Shown here piece by piece: positions 26,919 through 36,746 of a stretch of DNA of 38,162 nt. The notes below the pieces were generated by a model, which searched no databases, was not told where the DNA came from, and saw only the letters and a program-made list of their open reading frames with translations. The stretch covers positions 1 through 38,162 of the forward strand of contig CAMTOJ010000034.1 of assembly GCA_947074145.1 (NCBI GenBank), read 5' to 3'. The stretch comes from an uncultured Bacteroidales bacterium (GTDB taxonomy: Bacteria; Bacteroidota; Bacteroidia; Bacteroidales; JAUNSR01). Positions within the stretch are counted from its first letter, which is position 1. Every line of letters begins with the position of its first letter. The translations under genes were made by a program, and so were the position numbers.

Positions 26919-27524
26919 TTATTTAGAATACAATTCTACGATTAACTGTTCTTTAATATTTTCTGGAATATCTGCTCTTTCCGGCAAATGAAGGAATTTT
27001 CCACTTTTAGATGTTTCATCCCATTCGATCCAAGCATATTTGCTGTGGTTGAATCCTGAAAGAGAATCAGAAATTACTTCAAGAGATTTTGCTTTTTCAC
27101 GAACTCCTACAATCTGACCTGGTTTAACAGAGTAAGATGGAATGTTTACTACTTTTCCATCTACGACGATATGTTTGTGAGATACAAGCTGACGAGCAGC
27201 TGCTCTTGTAGGTGCAATTCCCATACGGAATACTACGTTATCAAGACGAGCTTCCAAGAATTGAAGTAAAACTTCACCTTTAATACCTTTTGTACGAGAT
27301 GCTTTTTCAAATAGATTACGGAATTGTTTTTCTAATACTCCGTAAGTATATTTAGCTTTTTGTTTCTCACGTAACTGAACACCGTATTCAGAAGTTTTTC
27401 TTCTTTTATTTACGCCATGCTGTCCGGGAGGATAATTTTTTTTAGAAAGAACCTTGTCTGGTCCGAAGATAGCTTCGCCAAATTTACGAGCGATTCTTGT
27501 TCTAGGTCCGGTATATCTTGCCAT
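26919..27524 (-). CDS. rpsD: 30S ribosomal protein S4
   Basis: 201-residue small-subunit assembly protein, binding 16S rRNA near the 5' domain. It begins [17 protein letters not shown] and has the S4 RNA-binding domain ([21 protein letters not shown]). The N terminus lacks the zinc-binding cysteines found in some S4 proteins. In several phyla S4 represses its own operon; here it is preceded by an unusually long 119-base spacer that may hold such a site. Confidence 0.97.
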   Translation of the reverse strand: MARYTGPRTRIARKFGEAIFGPDKVLSKKNYPPGQHGVNKRRKTSEYGVQLREKQKAKYTYGVLEKQFRNLFEKASRTKGIKGEVLLQFLEARLDNVVFRMGIAPTRAAARQLVSHKHIVVDGKVVNIPSYSVKPGQIVGVREKAKSLEVISDSLSGFNHSKYAWIEWDETSKSGKFLHLPERADIPENIKEQLIVELYSK

Positions 27525-27643
27525 TTCTATAGACTTTTAATAAAATAAAATTTAAATAGAACCCGGAATCGTGCAGCCGCGATTACAGAGAGGAGATAGT
27601 GCAATCTATTCACAATCCAAGATTCAGTTAAAGAGATTAAGTA
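27525..27643 (-). other. Enlarged S11-S4 intergenic leader
   Basis: 119 bases between rpsK and rpsD, while most other spacers in the superoperon are under 35 bases. On the minus strand a small hairpin AATCG-loop-CGATT (8-nt loop rich in G/C) lies about 35 bases before the rpsD ATG, and weak AATCT/AGATT pairing lies upstream. It may be an autoregulatory site or an internal promoter region; no TAnnTTTG box was found in it. Confidence 0.4.
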
Positions 27644-28033
27644 TTATACACGTCTTCTCTTTGGAGGACGACAACCATTGTGAGGTATTGGAGTTACGTC
27701 AACGATTTCAGTAACTTCGATTCCAGCACCATGGATAGTACGGATAGCAGACTCACGTCCGTTACCTGGTCCTTTAACATAAGCTTTAACCTTTCTAAGT
27801 CCAAGGTCAAATGCAACTTTAGCACAATCCTGTGCTGCCATTTGAGCTGCATAAGGAGTATTCTTTTTAGAACCTCTGAAACCCATCTTACCAGCTGAAG
27901 ACCAAGATATAATCTGACCTTCTGCATTAGCAAGAGAAACAATTATGTTATTGAACGAAGAATGGATATGTGCTTGTCCAATAGCATCAACTTTTACATT
28001 TCTCTTTTTAGCTGCGACTGTTTTTTTTGCCAT
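27644..28033 (-). CDS. rpsK: 30S ribosomal protein S11
   Basis: 129 residues of the platform protein S11. Signatures are [37 protein letters not shown] and the C-terminal [18 protein letters not shown]. An N-terminal basic stretch ([14 protein letters not shown]) is slightly extended. It follows rpsM after 11 bases. Confidence 0.98.
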   Translation of the reverse strand: MAKKTVAAKKRNVKVDAIGQAHIHSSFNNIIVSLANAEGQIISWSSAGKMGFRGSKKNTPYAAQMAAQDCAKVAFDLGLRKVKAYVKGPGNGRESAIRTIHGAGIEVTEIVDVTPIPHNGCRPPKRRRV

Positions 28034-28044
28034 ATCAACTCTTA

Positions 28045-28425
28045 TTATTTAGTAGCTTTTTTCTTGTTAGCAACAGTTTTCTTTTTACCCTTACGAGTAC
28101 GAGCATTATTTTTAGTGCTCTGTCCTCTTAGAGGAAGACCAATACGGTGACGAACTCCACGGTAGCAACCGATGTCCATCAGACGTTTGATATTAAGCTG
28201 AACTTCAGAACGAAGATCACCTTCAACTTTGAACTCAGCACCGATAATTTCACGAATTTTTGATGCTTGATCATCAGACCAGTCCTTTACTTTGATGTTT
28301 TTATCAACACCGGCCTTTTCTAAAATGGTATTTGCTGCGCTGCGACCGATACCATAAATGTAGGTCAATGCAATTTCGCCTCTTTTATTTTGTGGCAGAT
28401 CGACCCCAACTATTCTTATAGCCAT
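28045..28425 (-). CDS. rpsM: 30S ribosomal protein S13
   Basis: 126 residues, contacting the 50S subunit and P-site tRNA. It begins [20 protein letters not shown], has the helix-two-turn-helix [14 protein letters not shown] and ends with the basic [19 protein letters not shown] and a Lys-rich tail. It follows rpmJ after 35 bases. Confidence 0.98.
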   Translation of the reverse strand: MAIRIVGVDLPQNKRGEIALTYIYGIGRSAANTILEKAGVDKNIKVKDWSDDQASKIREIIGAEFKVEGDLRSEVQLNIKRLMDIGCYRGVRHRIGLPLRGQSTKNNARTRKGKKKTVANKKKATK

Positions 28426-28460
28426 ATATTCGAATGATTTATTTTTGCAAAAATAATAAA

Positions 28461-28577
28461 TTATCCTTGACGTTGTTTATACTTAGGATTTTTCTTATTA
28501 ATAATGTACAAACGGCCTTTTCTTCTTACGATTTTGCATTCCGGTGTACGTTTTTTCAATGATGCTCTTACTTTCAT
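28461..28577 (-). CDS. rpmJ: 50S ribosomal protein L36 (zinc-less form)
   Basis: 38 residues: [19 protein letters not shown] followed by [19 protein letters not shown]. The length, the Arg/Lys pattern and the KQRQG ending identify L36. Of the usual Cys-Cys-Cys-His zinc site only C14 remains; the other three positions are T11, N27 and a Tyr near 33. This is the C-minus type that works without zinc. It sits between infA and rpsM as expected. Confidence 0.95.
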   Translation of the reverse strand: MKVRASLKKRTPECKIVRRKGRLYIINKKNPKYKQRQG

Positions 28578-28588
28578 ATCTTTGTTTG

Positions 28589-28807
28589 TTATTTATATCT
28601 AAAAGCAATTCTTCCTTTGGTTAAATCATATGGTGACATTTCCACTCTTACTTTATCTCCAGGTAAAATTTTGATATAATGCATTCTCATTTTTCCTGAA
28701 ATATGAGCAGTTATTTCATGTCCATTCTCCAATTCTACGCGAAACATTGCATTTGACAATGCTTCAATAATTCGACCATCTTGTTCTATTGCTGATTGTT
28801 TAGCCAT
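28589..28807 (-). CDS. infA: Translation initiation factor IF-1
   Basis: 72-residue OB-fold factor that binds the 30S A site during initiation. The sequence [19 protein letters not shown], then [20 protein letters not shown] and the ending [12 protein letters not shown] are near-identical to bacterial IF-1. It follows map after 15 bases and precedes rpmJ. Confidence 0.98.
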   Translation of the reverse strand: MAKQSAIEQDGRIIEALSNAMFRVELENGHEITAHISGKMRMHYIKILPGDKVRVEMSPYDLTKGRIAFRYK

Positions 28808-28822
28808 ATAAAATTATAATTC

Positions 28823-29605
28823 TTAAATTGATTTATTTCCTAAAACATTTTCGATAAATTCAAAAGTTGACAAGATATCTGCTCCATCTTTCCTAATAGC
28901 AATAGTATGTTCAAAATGTGCAGATGGCTTAGCATCTTTTGTTCTTACAGTCCATCCGTCTTTCTCTATGAAGACATTTTTAACTCCGAGATTAATCATG
29001 GGTTCGATTGCGATACACATTCCATTTCGAAGTAACGGACCGGATCCTTTTTTTCCGTAATTAGGAACTTCAGGATCTTCGTGAAGTTTCTTTCCTATTC
29101 CGTGTCCACAAAGTTCTCTGACAACAGAGTAACCACGTGACTGACAATAATCCTGGATTGCGGAAGAAATATCTCCTATTCTTTTTCCCGGCATTGCTTG
29201 TGCAATACCTTTATAAAGCGATTCCTTAGTTGTTTTAAGAAGTAGCAATACTTCATCGGAAACTTCTCCGACAGGAAATGTATAGGCTGAATCTCCATTA
29301 AATCCATTCAATACGACACCACAATCAACTGAAATAATATCTCCGTCTTTTAGTTCGTATTTAGAAGGAAACCCGTGAACGACTTTATCATTCTCAGAAA
29401 TACATAACGTTGAAGGAAAACCTCCGTAGCCTTTGAAACCCGGAACTCCTCCGTTGTCTCTTATGTATTGTTCTGCTATTTCATCAAGTTTCAAGGTTGT
29501 AATTCCAGGCTGGATCCACTTGGCGATTTCGCCAAGTGTTTTCCCAACCAGTATATTACTTTGTCTCATTAACTCGATTTCTTCATCTGTCTTAAGATAA
29601 ATCAT
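28823..29605 (-). CDS. map: Methionine aminopeptidase, type I
   Basis: 260-residue cytosolic enzyme removing the initiator methionine from nascent proteins. All five metal ligands are in place: Asp in SVDCGV, Asp in FNGDSAYTF, His in CGHGIGKKLHEDP, Glu in AIEPMIN and Glu in HFEHTIAI; the substrate-binding His is in VVHGFP. It lies between secY and infA, a common arrangement where adk is not in the cluster. The M24 fold is shared with the aminopeptidase at 557. Confidence 0.97.
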   Translation of the reverse strand: MIYLKTDEEIELMRQSNILVGKTLGEIAKWIQPGITTLKLDEIAEQYIRDNGGVPGFKGYGGFPSTLCISENDKVVHGFPSKYELKDGDIISVDCGVVLNGFNGDSAYTFPVGEVSDEVLLLLKTTKESLYKGIAQAMPGKRIGDISSAIQDYCQSRGYSVVRELCGHGIGKKLHEDPEVPNYGKKGSGPLLRNGMCIAIEPMINLGVKNVFIEKDGWTVRTKDAKPSAHFEHTIAIRKDGADILSTFEFIENVLGNKSI

Positions 29606-29620
29606 CTGATCAATTTAATC

Positions 29621-30958
29621 TTAGTATGCTGCAATAGATCCGGTTCTACCTTTAATCTTTCCAGATTTAAGAAGACCGTCATAATGACGCATTAATAAGT
29701 GACTTTCTATTTGTTGAAGTGTATCTAAAACTACTCCGACAAGGATTAGTAACGAAGTTCCACCAAAGAATTGAGAAAACTCCTGACTCACTCCGCATAT
29801 TTTAGCAAAAGCAGGCAAAATAGCTACAATTGCAAGAAATATAGAACCCGGAAGTGTAATTCTTGACATGATCTGATCTAAATATTGAGCAGTAGCTTTA
29901 CCAGGTTTAACACCTGGGATAAAACCATTATTACGCTTCATATCATCAGCCATTTGAGTAGGATTGATAGTGATCGCTGTGTAGAAATAAGTAAATACAA
30001 CGATAAGCACACCAAAAGTGATGTTATATGCCCAGCTTGTATTACTCATAAATGCTCCCCAGAAACCACTTGTTTCTTCTGAAGAAAAGCCCATAACCAT
30101 AGTTAGAGGAATAAACATAATTGCCTGAGCAAAGATGATAGGCATTACACCTGCAGCATTAACCTTTAGTGGTATATACTGTCTTGCTCCACCATATTGT
30201 TTATTTCCAATGATTCTTTTAGCGTATTGTACAGGCACTTTTCTTGTACCTTGCACTAAAAGGATGCAAGCAGCAATAACTAAAAGAAGGAATACGATTT
30301 CTGCAAGGAACATAATCAAACTTTCTGCTCCTGAAGAGCGAAGTTTAAATTCCTGCAACATTGCTATTGGCAGTCTGGCAATAATACCGATCAAGATTAT
30401 AAACGATATACCATTTCCAATACCTTTGTCCGTAATTCTTTCTCCAAGCCACATTAAAAACATACTGCCTGCAGCAAGAATAATAGTAGAAGAAACCATG
30501 AACCACCAACTGCTTGGCATATAAGCACCAGCTGCACCTATCTGAGATCTTAGGTTGATTAAATAAGTAGGACCTTGAAATAAAAGTATCAATACTGTCA
30601 AATAACGTGTGTATTGATTCATTTTTCTTCGACCACTCTCTCCCTCTCTCTGCAGCTTATGGAAATAAGGTAAAGCTATACCCAACAACTGCATAACAAT
30701 TGAAGCTGAGATATAAGGCATAATACCTAGTGCTAACACTGATGCATTAGAAAAAGCACCACCTGAAAACATATCCAATAAAGCCATTAGGCCGCCACTT
30801 GTTTGATTTTGCAATTCTGACAAGGCGTGTGTATCAATACCCGGAAGCACTACATACGATCCAAAACGATAAATCGTGATGAAAAGGATAGTGATGAGGA
30901 TTCGATTTTTCAAATCCTCAATTTTCCAAATATTTTTTATAGTTTCTACTGCTCTCAT
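29621..30958 (-). CDS. secY: Protein translocase subunit SecY
   Basis: 445-residue, ten-helix core of the SecYEG translocon in the inner membrane. Signatures are the first helix region with YRFGSYVVLPGID, the plug-region LLDMFSGGAFSNASVLALGIMPYISASIV in outline, the conserved QREGESGRRK loop and the cytoplasmic NGFIPGVKPGK loop. It follows rplO after 6 bases, as in most spc operons. Confidence 0.98.
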   Translation of the reverse strand: MRAVETIKNIWKIEDLKNRILITILFITIYRFGSYVVLPGIDTHALSELQNQTSGGLMALLDMFSGGAFSNASVLALGIMPYISASIVMQLLGIALPYFHKLQREGESGRRKMNQYTRYLTVLILLFQGPTYLINLRSQIGAAGAYMPSSWWFMVSSTIILAAGSMFLMWLGERITDKGIGNGISFIILIGIIARLPIAMLQEFKLRSSGAESLIMFLAEIVFLLLVIAACILLVQGTRKVPVQYAKRIIGNKQYGGARQYIPLKVNAAGVMPIIFAQAIMFIPLTMVMGFSSEETSGFWGAFMSNTSWAYNITFGVLIVVFTYFYTAITINPTQMADDMKRNNGFIPGVKPGKATAQYLDQIMSRITLPGSIFLAIVAILPAFAKICGVSQEFSQFFGGTSLLILVGVVLDTLQQIESHLLMRHYDGLLKSGKIKGRTGSIAAY

Positions 30959-30964
30959 GTATCT

Positions 30965-31411
30965 TTAGATTTTAACTACTGTTCCACCTGCGGCAACGAT
31001 AGCATCTTCTGCTGTTTTAGAAAAAGCGTTTGCTTCAACTTCTAATTTTACAGACAATGTACCTTTACCTAAAATTTTAACTAACTGATTCGAAGATATA
31101 AAGCCTGCAGTTTTTAGTGCAGCGATGTCAATCTTTGTAAGATTTTTTGCTGTTGCAAGTTCCTGAAGCACTTCAATATTGATTGCTTTATATTCTACTC
31201 TATTGATATTCTTGAAACCAAATTTAGGTAAACGACGTTGTAAAGGCATTTGACCACCTTCAAAACCGATTTTCTTGCTGTAACCAGATCTTGATTTCGC
31301 TCCTTTGTGACCGCGAGTCGAAGTACCACCTAAACCTGAACCAGGACCACGTCCAATTCTTTTTCTGGTTTTGATAGACCCTTCTGCGGGTTTTAAATTA
31401 CTCAAGTTCAT
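30965..31411 (-). CDS. rplO: 50S ribosomal protein L15
   Basis: 148 residues of the 23S rRNA-binding protein L15. The glycine/basic N-terminal extension (RKRIGRGPGSGLGGTSTRGHKG) and the FEGGQMPLQRRLPKFGF motif are diagnostic. The C-terminal globular part ends VEANAFSKTAEDAIVAAGGT. Confidence 0.98.
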   Translation of the reverse strand: MNLSNLKPAEGSIKTRKRIGRGPGSGLGGTSTRGHKGAKSRSGYSKKIGFEGGQMPLQRRLPKFGFKNINRVEYKAINIEVLQELATAKNLTKIDIAALKTAGFISSNQLVKILGKGTLSVKLEVEANAFSKTAEDAIVAAGGTVVKI

Positions 31412-31442
31412 ACTTTAATATTTTTACTATTTGAACTATGAA

Positions 31443-31619
31443 TTACTCTACGATAGTAATCAAATGTTTAACTTTCTCAATCATACCCATAATCTGAGCA
31501 TTAGCTTCATGTTCTACTTCTTGGTTCATTTTTTTAAGACCAAGAGCATCAAGTGTGCGTTTTTGATTAGCAGGGCACTTGATTCTACTTTTTGTTTGTT
31601 TAATCTTTATTGTTGCCAT
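31443..31619 (-). CDS. rpmD: 50S ribosomal protein L30
   Basis: 58-residue bacterial L30. Begins MATIKIKQTKSRIKCPANQ, followed by KRTLDALGLKKMNQEV and ends in VKHLITIVE. The position between rpsE and rplO and the length confirm it. Confidence 0.96.
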   Translation of the reverse strand: MATIKIKQTKSRIKCPANQKRTLDALGLKKMNQEVEHEANAQIMGMIEKVKHLITIVE

Positions 31620-31630
31620 TTGCTTTTCAA

Positions 31631-32155
31631 TTAACCGTTATACACTGTATTGATTGACACTCCGCGATTCTGAGCTACAGTATTCGCATCTCTCAATTCT
31701 CCTAAAGCTGCAATTGTAGCTTTAACAAGGTTATGAGGATTTGAAGAACCTTTTGATTTCGCAAGTACGTCTGTTACACCTACGCTTTCAAGAACCGCAC
31801 GCATCGCACCACCTGCTTTTACTCCAGTACCATGAGATGCTGGTTTGATAAAAACCTCTGCACCGCCGAATTTAGCAAGCTGTTCGTGTGGAATTGTTCC
31901 TTTAAGAACAGGAACCTTAATTAGGTTCTTTTTTGCAGCTTCAACACCCTTCGCGATGGCAGTTGTTACCTCGCTCGCTTTACCAAGACCCCATCCGATG
32001 ATTCCGTCTTCGTTACCAACTACGACAATCGCTGAAAAACTGAAGGTACGACCCCCTTTAGTTACTTTTGTAACACGATTGATTGCCACCAATCTATCTT
32101 TCAACTCTATATCGCTGGCATTTTTTACTCTGTTATTTACTCCTGCCATGTTCAT
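31631..32155 (-). CDS. rpsE: 30S ribosomal protein S5
   Basis: 174 residues. It has the double-stranded RNA-binding-like N-terminal domain ([20 protein letters not shown]), the [17 protein letters not shown] loop and a C-terminal domain with [16 protein letters not shown]. Its ATG overlaps the rplR stop codon by one base (TAATG), indicating translational coupling; an ATG two codons later is an alternative start. Confidence 0.97.
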   Translation of the reverse strand: MNMAGVNNRVKNASDIELKDRLVAINRVTKVTKGGRTFSFSAIVVVGNEDGIIGWGLGKASEVTTAIAKGVEAAKKNLIKVPVLKGTIPHEQLAKFGGAEVFIKPASHGTGVKAGGAMRAVLESVGVTDVLAKSKGSSNPHNLVKATIAALGELRDANTVAQNRGVSINTVYNG

Positions 32156-32496
32156 TAAAATTTAAGTCCACCGTTACGAGCTGCATCTGCTAGAGCTTTT
32201 ACTCTACCATGATATAGATAACCGTTACGGTCGAATACAACTGATGTTATACCTGCTTCTTGTGCTTTCTTTGCGATAGCTTCACCAACTTTAGCTGCTA
32301 TTTCAACTTTAGCTGCTGAATCAAGGCTCGCAGATGAAGCAGCTGCAATAGTCTTGCCTGCTAAATCATCAATAAGTTGCACATATATTTGTTTATTACT
32401 TCTGAACACTGTCATACGTGGGCGATCAGCAGTACCTGATATTTTGCCACGAATACGGCGTTTGATTTTTAATCTTCTCTCTGTCTTCGTTGTCAT
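32155..32496 (-). CDS. rplR: 50S ribosomal protein L18
   Basis: 113-residue 5S rRNA-binding protein. The basic N terminus ([21 protein letters not shown]) and the C-terminal [20 protein letters not shown] are diagnostic. Its stop codon overlaps the rpsE start. Confidence 0.97.
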   Translation of the reverse strand: MTTKTERRLKIKRRIRGKISGTADRPRMTVFRSNKQIYVQLIDDLAGKTIAAASSASLDSAAKVEIAAKVGEAIAKKAQEAGITSVVFDRNGYLYHGRVKALADAARNGGLKF

Positions 32497-32517
32497 GATA
32501 ATCTCTTTTTACGTAAA

Positions 32518-33072
32518 TTACTTAGCACCTGCTGATTTACCAGATTTTCTACGGATAACCTCACCAACGAACTTGATACCTTTACCTTTGTAAGGTTCTG
32601 GTTTACGGAATGAACGAATTTTCGCACACACTTGTCCGATAAGCTGTTTGTCAGCTGATTCAAGAATGATAAGTGGATTTTTGTTTCTTTCTGATTTTGT
32701 CTCAACTTTGATCTCCTGTGGTAACTGGAAGAAAATGTTGTGTGAGAAACCTAAAGTTAACTCAAGCACTTGACCTGTATTAGCGGCACGATAACCTACA
32801 CCTACAAGTTCCATTTCTTTTTTGTATCCTTCAGATACACCGATTACCATATTGTTTATCAAAGCTCTATATAGACCGTGCAAAGCTCTGTGTTCTTTAA
32901 CGTCTGAAGGACGAGAAACAAGAACTTGATTATCTTCAACTTCAACTTTGATATCAGAGTTAATTGACTGAGTCAATTCACCCTTAGGGCCTTTAACTTT
33001 TACTACATTACCCTCGATGGATACAGTAACACCACTAGGTATAGCGATTGGTAATTTTCCTATTCTTGACAT
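32518..33072 (-). CDS. rplF: 50S ribosomal protein L6
   Basis: 184-residue protein near the sarcin-ricin loop. It begins MSRIGKLPIAIPSGVTV and ends with the family motif EPYKGKGIKFVGEVIRRKSG. Its start is preceded by a perfect AGGAGG eight bases upstream, which none of the other ribosomal genes in this window has. Confidence 0.98.
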   Translation of the reverse strand: MSRIGKLPIAIPSGVTVSIEGNVVKVKGPKGELTQSINSDIKVEVEDNQVLVSRPSDVKEHRALHGLYRALINNMVIGVSEGYKKEMELVGVGYRAANTGQVLELTLGFSHNIFFQLPQEIKVETKSERNKNPLIILESADKQLIGQVCAKIRSFRKPEPYKGKGIKFVGEVIRRKSGKSAGAK

Positions 33073-33091
33073 ATTAATAACCTCCTATACT
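33073..33091 (-). promoter_or_regulatory. rplF: Strong Shine-Dalgarno of rplF
   Basis: Minus strand AGGAGG with eight bases to the ATG. It is an ideal ribosome-binding site in a genome whose other starts here have A/T-rich, SD-less leaders. Confidence 0.8.
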
Positions 33092-33487
33092 TTAGTAGAT
33101 ATAACATATTACTTCACCACCAACCTTTAGGTTTCTTGCTTCTTTGTCTGTCATTACACCTTTAGATGTAGATAGAACTGCAATACCTAAACCGTTTAAC
33201 ACACGAGGCATATCTTTGTGACCACAATATTTACGTAGACCCGGTGTAGAAACTCTGATAAGCTTCTTAATCGCGTTTACTCTATTTACAGGATCATACT
33301 TAAGAGCGATCTTAATTGTTCCCTGTGGACCTTCTTCTACGAATTTGTAGTTAAGGATATAACCTTTTTCAAAAAGGATCTTTGTAATCTCCTTTTTTAA
33401 ATTTGACGCAGGCACTTCAACCACTCTGTGGTTTGCTTTGATAGCATTACGAAGTCTCGTCAGAAAATCTGCTATTGGATCTGTCAT
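33092..33487 (-). CDS. rpsH: 30S ribosomal protein S8
   Basis: 131 residues from the ATG at 33487 (MTDPIADFLTRLRNA), the family start; the longer frame to 33529 adds 14 unrelated residues. The C-terminal STPGLRKYCGHKDMPRVLNG and GIAVLSTSKGVMTDKEAR are diagnostic. In E. coli S8 represses the spc operon by binding mRNA near the L5 start; whether that happens here is unknown. Confidence 0.97.
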   Translation of the reverse strand: MTDPIADFLTRLRNAIKANHRVVEVPASNLKKEITKILFEKGYILNYKFVEEGPQGTIKIALKYDPVNRVNAIKKLIRVSTPGLRKYCGHKDMPRVLNGLGIAVLSTSKGVMTDKEARNLKVGGEVICYIY

Positions 33488-33543
33488 AATTTGTTGAATT
33501 AATCCGGCCTCCCGGACAATATTTAACAATAAAAATTAATTGC

Positions 33544-33813
33544 TTACCAGCTTGCTTTTTTAACACCCGGTATCAACCCGGCAGACGCCATTTCACGAAA
33601 TTGAATACGTGAAATGCCGAACTGACGAATATAACCTTTTGGACGTCCTGTCATGCTACAACGATTGTGTAGACGTACAGGTGAAGCATTTTTTGGAAGT
33701 GACTGAAGAGCTTCATAATCTCCTGCTGCCTTAAGTTCTGCACGTTTTGCAGAATATTTTGCAACAAGTTTAGCTCTCTTAACTTCACGGGCTTTCATTG
33801 ATTCCTTAGCCAT
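33544..33813 (-). CDS. rpsN: 30S ribosomal protein S14 (zinc-independent form)
   Basis: 89-residue long form of S14. It begins [17 protein letters not shown] and ends [20 protein letters not shown] plus [17 protein letters not shown]. It lacks the two CXXC pairs of the short zinc-binding form. It follows rplE after 3 bases. Confidence 0.97.
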   Translation of the reverse strand: MAKESMKAREVKRAKLVAKYSAKRAELKAAGDYEALQSLPKNASPVRLHNRCSMTGRPKGYIRQFGISRIQFREMASAGLIPGVKKASW

Positions 33814-33816
33814 ATC

Positions 33817-34374
33817 TTAGTCTTTTTTAGCGTTTTTAAAAGGTAAACCAAACTCTTTCAAAAGAGCATAACCTTCCTCATCTGTTTTTGCAGAAGTTAC
33901 AAAGGTAATATTCATTCCCAATATTCTACTAATATTATCGATATTAATTTCAGGGAACATAATTTGCTCTTCGATACCTAAAGTATAATTTCCTCTTCCG
34001 TCAAGTTTACTTTCGATACCTTTGAAGTCACGGATACGAGGTAATGCTACTTTGATCAATCTTTCAAGAAATTCATACATCTGCTCGCGGCGTAGAGTTA
34101 CCATAACACCAACTGGCATCTTCTTACGAAGTTTGAAGTTTGAAATATCTTTGCGAGAAAGAGTGGCAACTGCCTTTTGACCTGTAATAGCTGTCAATTC
34201 ATTTATAGCTGTTTCGATGATTTTTTTATCAGCCGTTGCCATACCAAGACCTTGGTTGATAACGATTTTTTTCAAAACAGGTACCTGCATAACAGAAGAG
34301 TAATTGAACTCTTTCATCAAAGCAGGAACGATTCTTTCTTTATATTCGTTTTTTAGACTTGCAGTATTAGCCAT
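33817..34374 (-). CDS. rplE: 50S ribosomal protein L5
   Basis: 185-residue 5S rRNA-binding protein of the central protuberance. Motifs: [32 protein letters not shown] and [10 protein letters not shown]. Its ATG overlaps the rplX stop by one base (TAATG). Confidence 0.97.
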   Translation of the reverse strand: MANTASLKNEYKERIVPALMKEFNYSSVMQVPVLKKIVINQGLGMATADKKIIETAINELTAITGQKAVATLSRKDISNFKLRKKMPVGVMVTLRREQMYEFLERLIKVALPRIRDFKGIESKLDGRGNYTLGIEEQIMFPEINIDNISRILGMNITFVTSAKTDEEGYALLKEFGLPFKNAKKD

Positions 34375-34694
34375 TATTTAATCTCCTCTCCTGATTTTTT
34401 TGAGTAACGCACTAAAACATCCTTTTCATCTTTCTTACGTCCGATACGAGTAGCCTTTCCAGACTTAGGATCGATCAGGTTAAGGTTAGAAATGTGAATT
34501 GGAGCTTCCTTCTTTACAATTCCTCCTTGAGGATTCTGTGCATTAGGCTTAGTGTGCTTAGACACCATATTGATACCTTCTACAAGTGCACGGTTCTCTT
34601 TTACAAGAACGCTCAACACTTTACCGGTTTTTCCTTTATCTTCCCCGGTATTTACATATACAGTATCGCCTTTTTTAATATGTAATTTGCTCAT
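34374..34694 (-). CDS. rplX: 50S ribosomal protein L24
   Basis: 106 residues; an early assembly protein with the KOW motif near the N terminus ([20 protein letters not shown]) and [20 protein letters not shown]. It is coupled to rplE through a one-base overlap. Confidence 0.97.
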   Translation of the reverse strand: MSKLHIKKGDTVYVNTGEDKGKTGKVLSVLVKENRALVEGINMVSKHTKPNAQNPQGGIVKKEAPIHISNLNLIDPKSGKATRIGRKKDEKDVLVRYSKKSGEEIK

Positions 34695-34709
34695 TTTACT
34701 TAATTGATA

Positions 34710-35075
34710 TTAAAGCACTTCAGGTGCAAGTGAAACAATCTTCATATTTGCATTACGAAGTTCACGAGCTACAGGTCCGAAGATACGAGATCCTCTCATT
34801 TCACCTGCTCCATTCAATAGAACGCACGCATTATCATCAAATCTGATGTATGAACCATCAGCACGACGAACTTCTTTCTTTGTACGTACAATGATTGCCT
34901 TCGATACTGCTCCTTTTTTAATATCACTCGATGGGATAGTACTTTTTACAGAAACTACAATAATATCTCCAACAGAAGCATAACGTCTTCCTGTACCTCC
35001 CAAAACGCGGATACATAGTGCTTCTTTAGCTCCACTATTATCTGCTACTTTTAGTCTTGATTCTTGTTGTATCAT
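34710..35075 (-). CDS. rplN: 50S ribosomal protein L14
   Basis: 121 residues. Begins [20 protein letters not shown] and has the conserved [22 protein letters not shown] and ending [10 protein letters not shown]. It follows rpsQ after 1 base. Confidence 0.98.
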   Translation of the reverse strand: MIQQESRLKVADNSGAKEALCIRVLGGTGRRYASVGDIIVVSVKSTIPSSDIKKGAVSKAIIVRTKKEVRRADGSYIRFDDNACVLLNGAGEMRGSRIFGPVARELRNANMKIVSLAPEVL

Positions 35076-35076
35076 A

Positions 35077-35334
35077 TTATTTAGCTCTTTCGATTATTTC
35101 TACCAATCTCCATCTTTTCATTTTGCTCAGCGGACGAGTTTCCATCAATCTTACAGTGTCGCCAATGTTACACTCGTTCTTTTCGTCATGAGCATGGTAT
35201 TTCTTCGTTTTATTAACGAATTTACCATAAATAGGGTGTTTTTCTTTCCATTTAACAGTAACTGTAATGGTTTTTTCCATTTTGTTGCTGCTAACCACCC
35301 CGATTCTTTCTTTTCTTAAATTTCTAGTTTCCAT
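35077..35334 (-). CDS. rpsQ: 30S ribosomal protein S17
   Basis: 85 residues of an OB-fold protein. [20 protein letters not shown] and the [20 protein letters not shown] segment are family signatures. Confidence 0.97.
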   Translation of the reverse strand: METRNLRKERIGVVSSNKMEKTITVTVKWKEKHPIYGKFVNKTKKYHAHDEKNECNIGDTVRLMETRPLSKMKRWRLVEIIERAK

Positions 35335-35351
35335 CAGGCTTCTGTGGGTTA

Positions 35352-35546
35352 TTATTTGTTAAGTTCTCTGTTGCGTAACTCTGTGTTGATACGCGCGATC
35401 GTCCTGCGAACCTGTTTGATCTGAGCAGGATTATCCAAAGGCGAAATACTGTGATTGATCTCTAATTGGTTTACTTCTTTCTTCAATGAAGCAAGTCTTT
35501 CAACCAATTCCTCTGTTTTTAATTCTCTGATTTCTGCTATTTTCAT
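35352..35546 (-). CDS. rpmC: 50S ribosomal protein L29
   Basis: 64-residue two-helix protein at the peptide exit tunnel. [20 protein letters not shown] and [18 protein letters not shown] are typical. Confidence 0.97.
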   Translation of the reverse strand: MKIAEIRELKTEELVERLASLKKEVNQLEINHSISPLDNPAQIKQVRRTIARINTELRNRELNK

Positions 35547-35553
35547 AACTTAA

Positions 35554-35985
35554 TTACGCATTTTGATTCGCTGCATAGTCACGGCGAACAATAAACTTAG
35601 TTGTAACTGGAAGCTTCTGTGCTGCAAGACGAAGAGCTTCTTTTGCTACTTCGAAAGGTACACCTTCAACTTCGATAATTATACGACCTGGTGTTACAGG
35701 AGCTACGAATCCCTCCGGACTACCCTTACCTTTACCCATACGTACCTCTGCAGGCTTCTTGGTAATTGGTTTATCAGGGAAAATACGGATCCAGATCTGT
35801 CCTTGACGTTGCATATAACGTGTTACCGCAATACGAGCTGCCTCTATCTGACGCCCAGTGATCCATTTTGACTCAAGAGTCTTGATTCCAAATGAACCGA
35901 AAGCCAGCTGATTTCCGCGTTGCGCTTCACCTTTCATGCGCCCCTTCTGCTGTCTTCTGAACTTTGTTTTCTTTGGTTGTAACAT
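35554..35985 (-). CDS. rplP: 50S ribosomal protein L16
   Basis: 143 residues. [19 protein letters not shown], the [20 protein letters not shown] segment and [14 protein letters not shown] are diagnostic of L16, which helps position A-site tRNA. The [13 protein letters not shown] loop, a hydroxylated-arginine site in E. coli, is conserved. Confidence 0.98.
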   Translation of the reverse strand: MLQPKKTKFRRQQKGRMKGEAQRGNQLAFGSFGIKTLESKWITGRQIEAARIAVTRYMQRQGQIWIRIFPDKPITKKPAEVRMGKGKGSPEGFVAPVTPGRIIIEVEGVPFEVAKEALRLAAQKLPVTTKFIVRRDYAANQNA

Positions 35986-36013
35986 GTTCTTAAACTTCTA
36001 ATTCGTTAAACGA

Positions 36014-36739
36014 TTACTTTTTGTTCTTTCTGAAACCACCTTTTCTGTTTCCAGAATTTGCATTTGAAGAGCGAGAATCTTTCTGCTGTACGAATGATGG
36101 TGCAAGATCTTTTTTACCATAGATTTCTCCACGACAGATCCATACTTTAACACCTAACAAACCTACTTTTGTAAGCGCTTCTGCTAATGCATAATCAATG
36201 TCCGCGCGGAATGTATGAAGAGGAGTTCTTCCTTCTTTGTACATTTCAGAACGTGCCATTTCAGCTCCGTTCAAACGACCAGAAACCATCACTTTGATAC
36301 CTTCTGCTCCTACGCGCATTGTTGACTGAATTGCCATTTTAACAGCACGACGGTAAGCAATCTTACCTTCGATCTGACGAGCAATATTCTGTGCAACAAT
36401 CACAGCATCTAACTCAGGTTTTTTAACTTCGAAGATATTGATCTGAACATCTTTATCAGTGATCTTTTTCAATTCTTCTTTCAGTTTATCAACCTCTTGG
36501 CCACCTTTGCCAATGATAATACCCGGACGAGCTGTACATATTGTAATCGTAACAAGTTTCAATGTACGTTCAATAACGATACGAGAGATACTTGCTTTAG
36601 CCAGACGGGCATTTAAATATTTGCGGATTTTGCTATCTTCTAACAAAATATCACCGCAGTTTTTCCCTGCATACCAGTTAGAATCCCAGCCTCTGATGAT
36701 TCCTAATCGGTTACTTATCGGATTTACTTTCTGTCCCAT
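36014..36739 (-). CDS. rpsC: 30S ribosomal protein S3
   Basis: 241 residues. It begins [20 protein letters not shown], has the KH-domain loop [17 protein letters not shown] and the [27 protein letters not shown] C domain. A Ser/Asn/Lys-rich tail follows from about residue 218. Confidence 0.98.
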   Translation of the reverse strand: MGQKVNPISNRLGIIRGWDSNWYAGKNCGDILLEDSKIRKYLNARLAKASISRIVIERTLKLVTITICTARPGIIIGKGGQEVDKLKEELKKITDKDVQINIFEVKKPELDAVIVAQNIARQIEGKIAYRRAVKMAIQSTMRVGAEGIKVMVSGRLNGAEMARSEMYKEGRTPLHTFRADIDYALAEALTKVGLLGVKVWICRGEIYGKKDLAPSFVQQKDSRSSNANSGNRKGGFRKNKK

Positions 36740-36746
36740 CTAGCAA

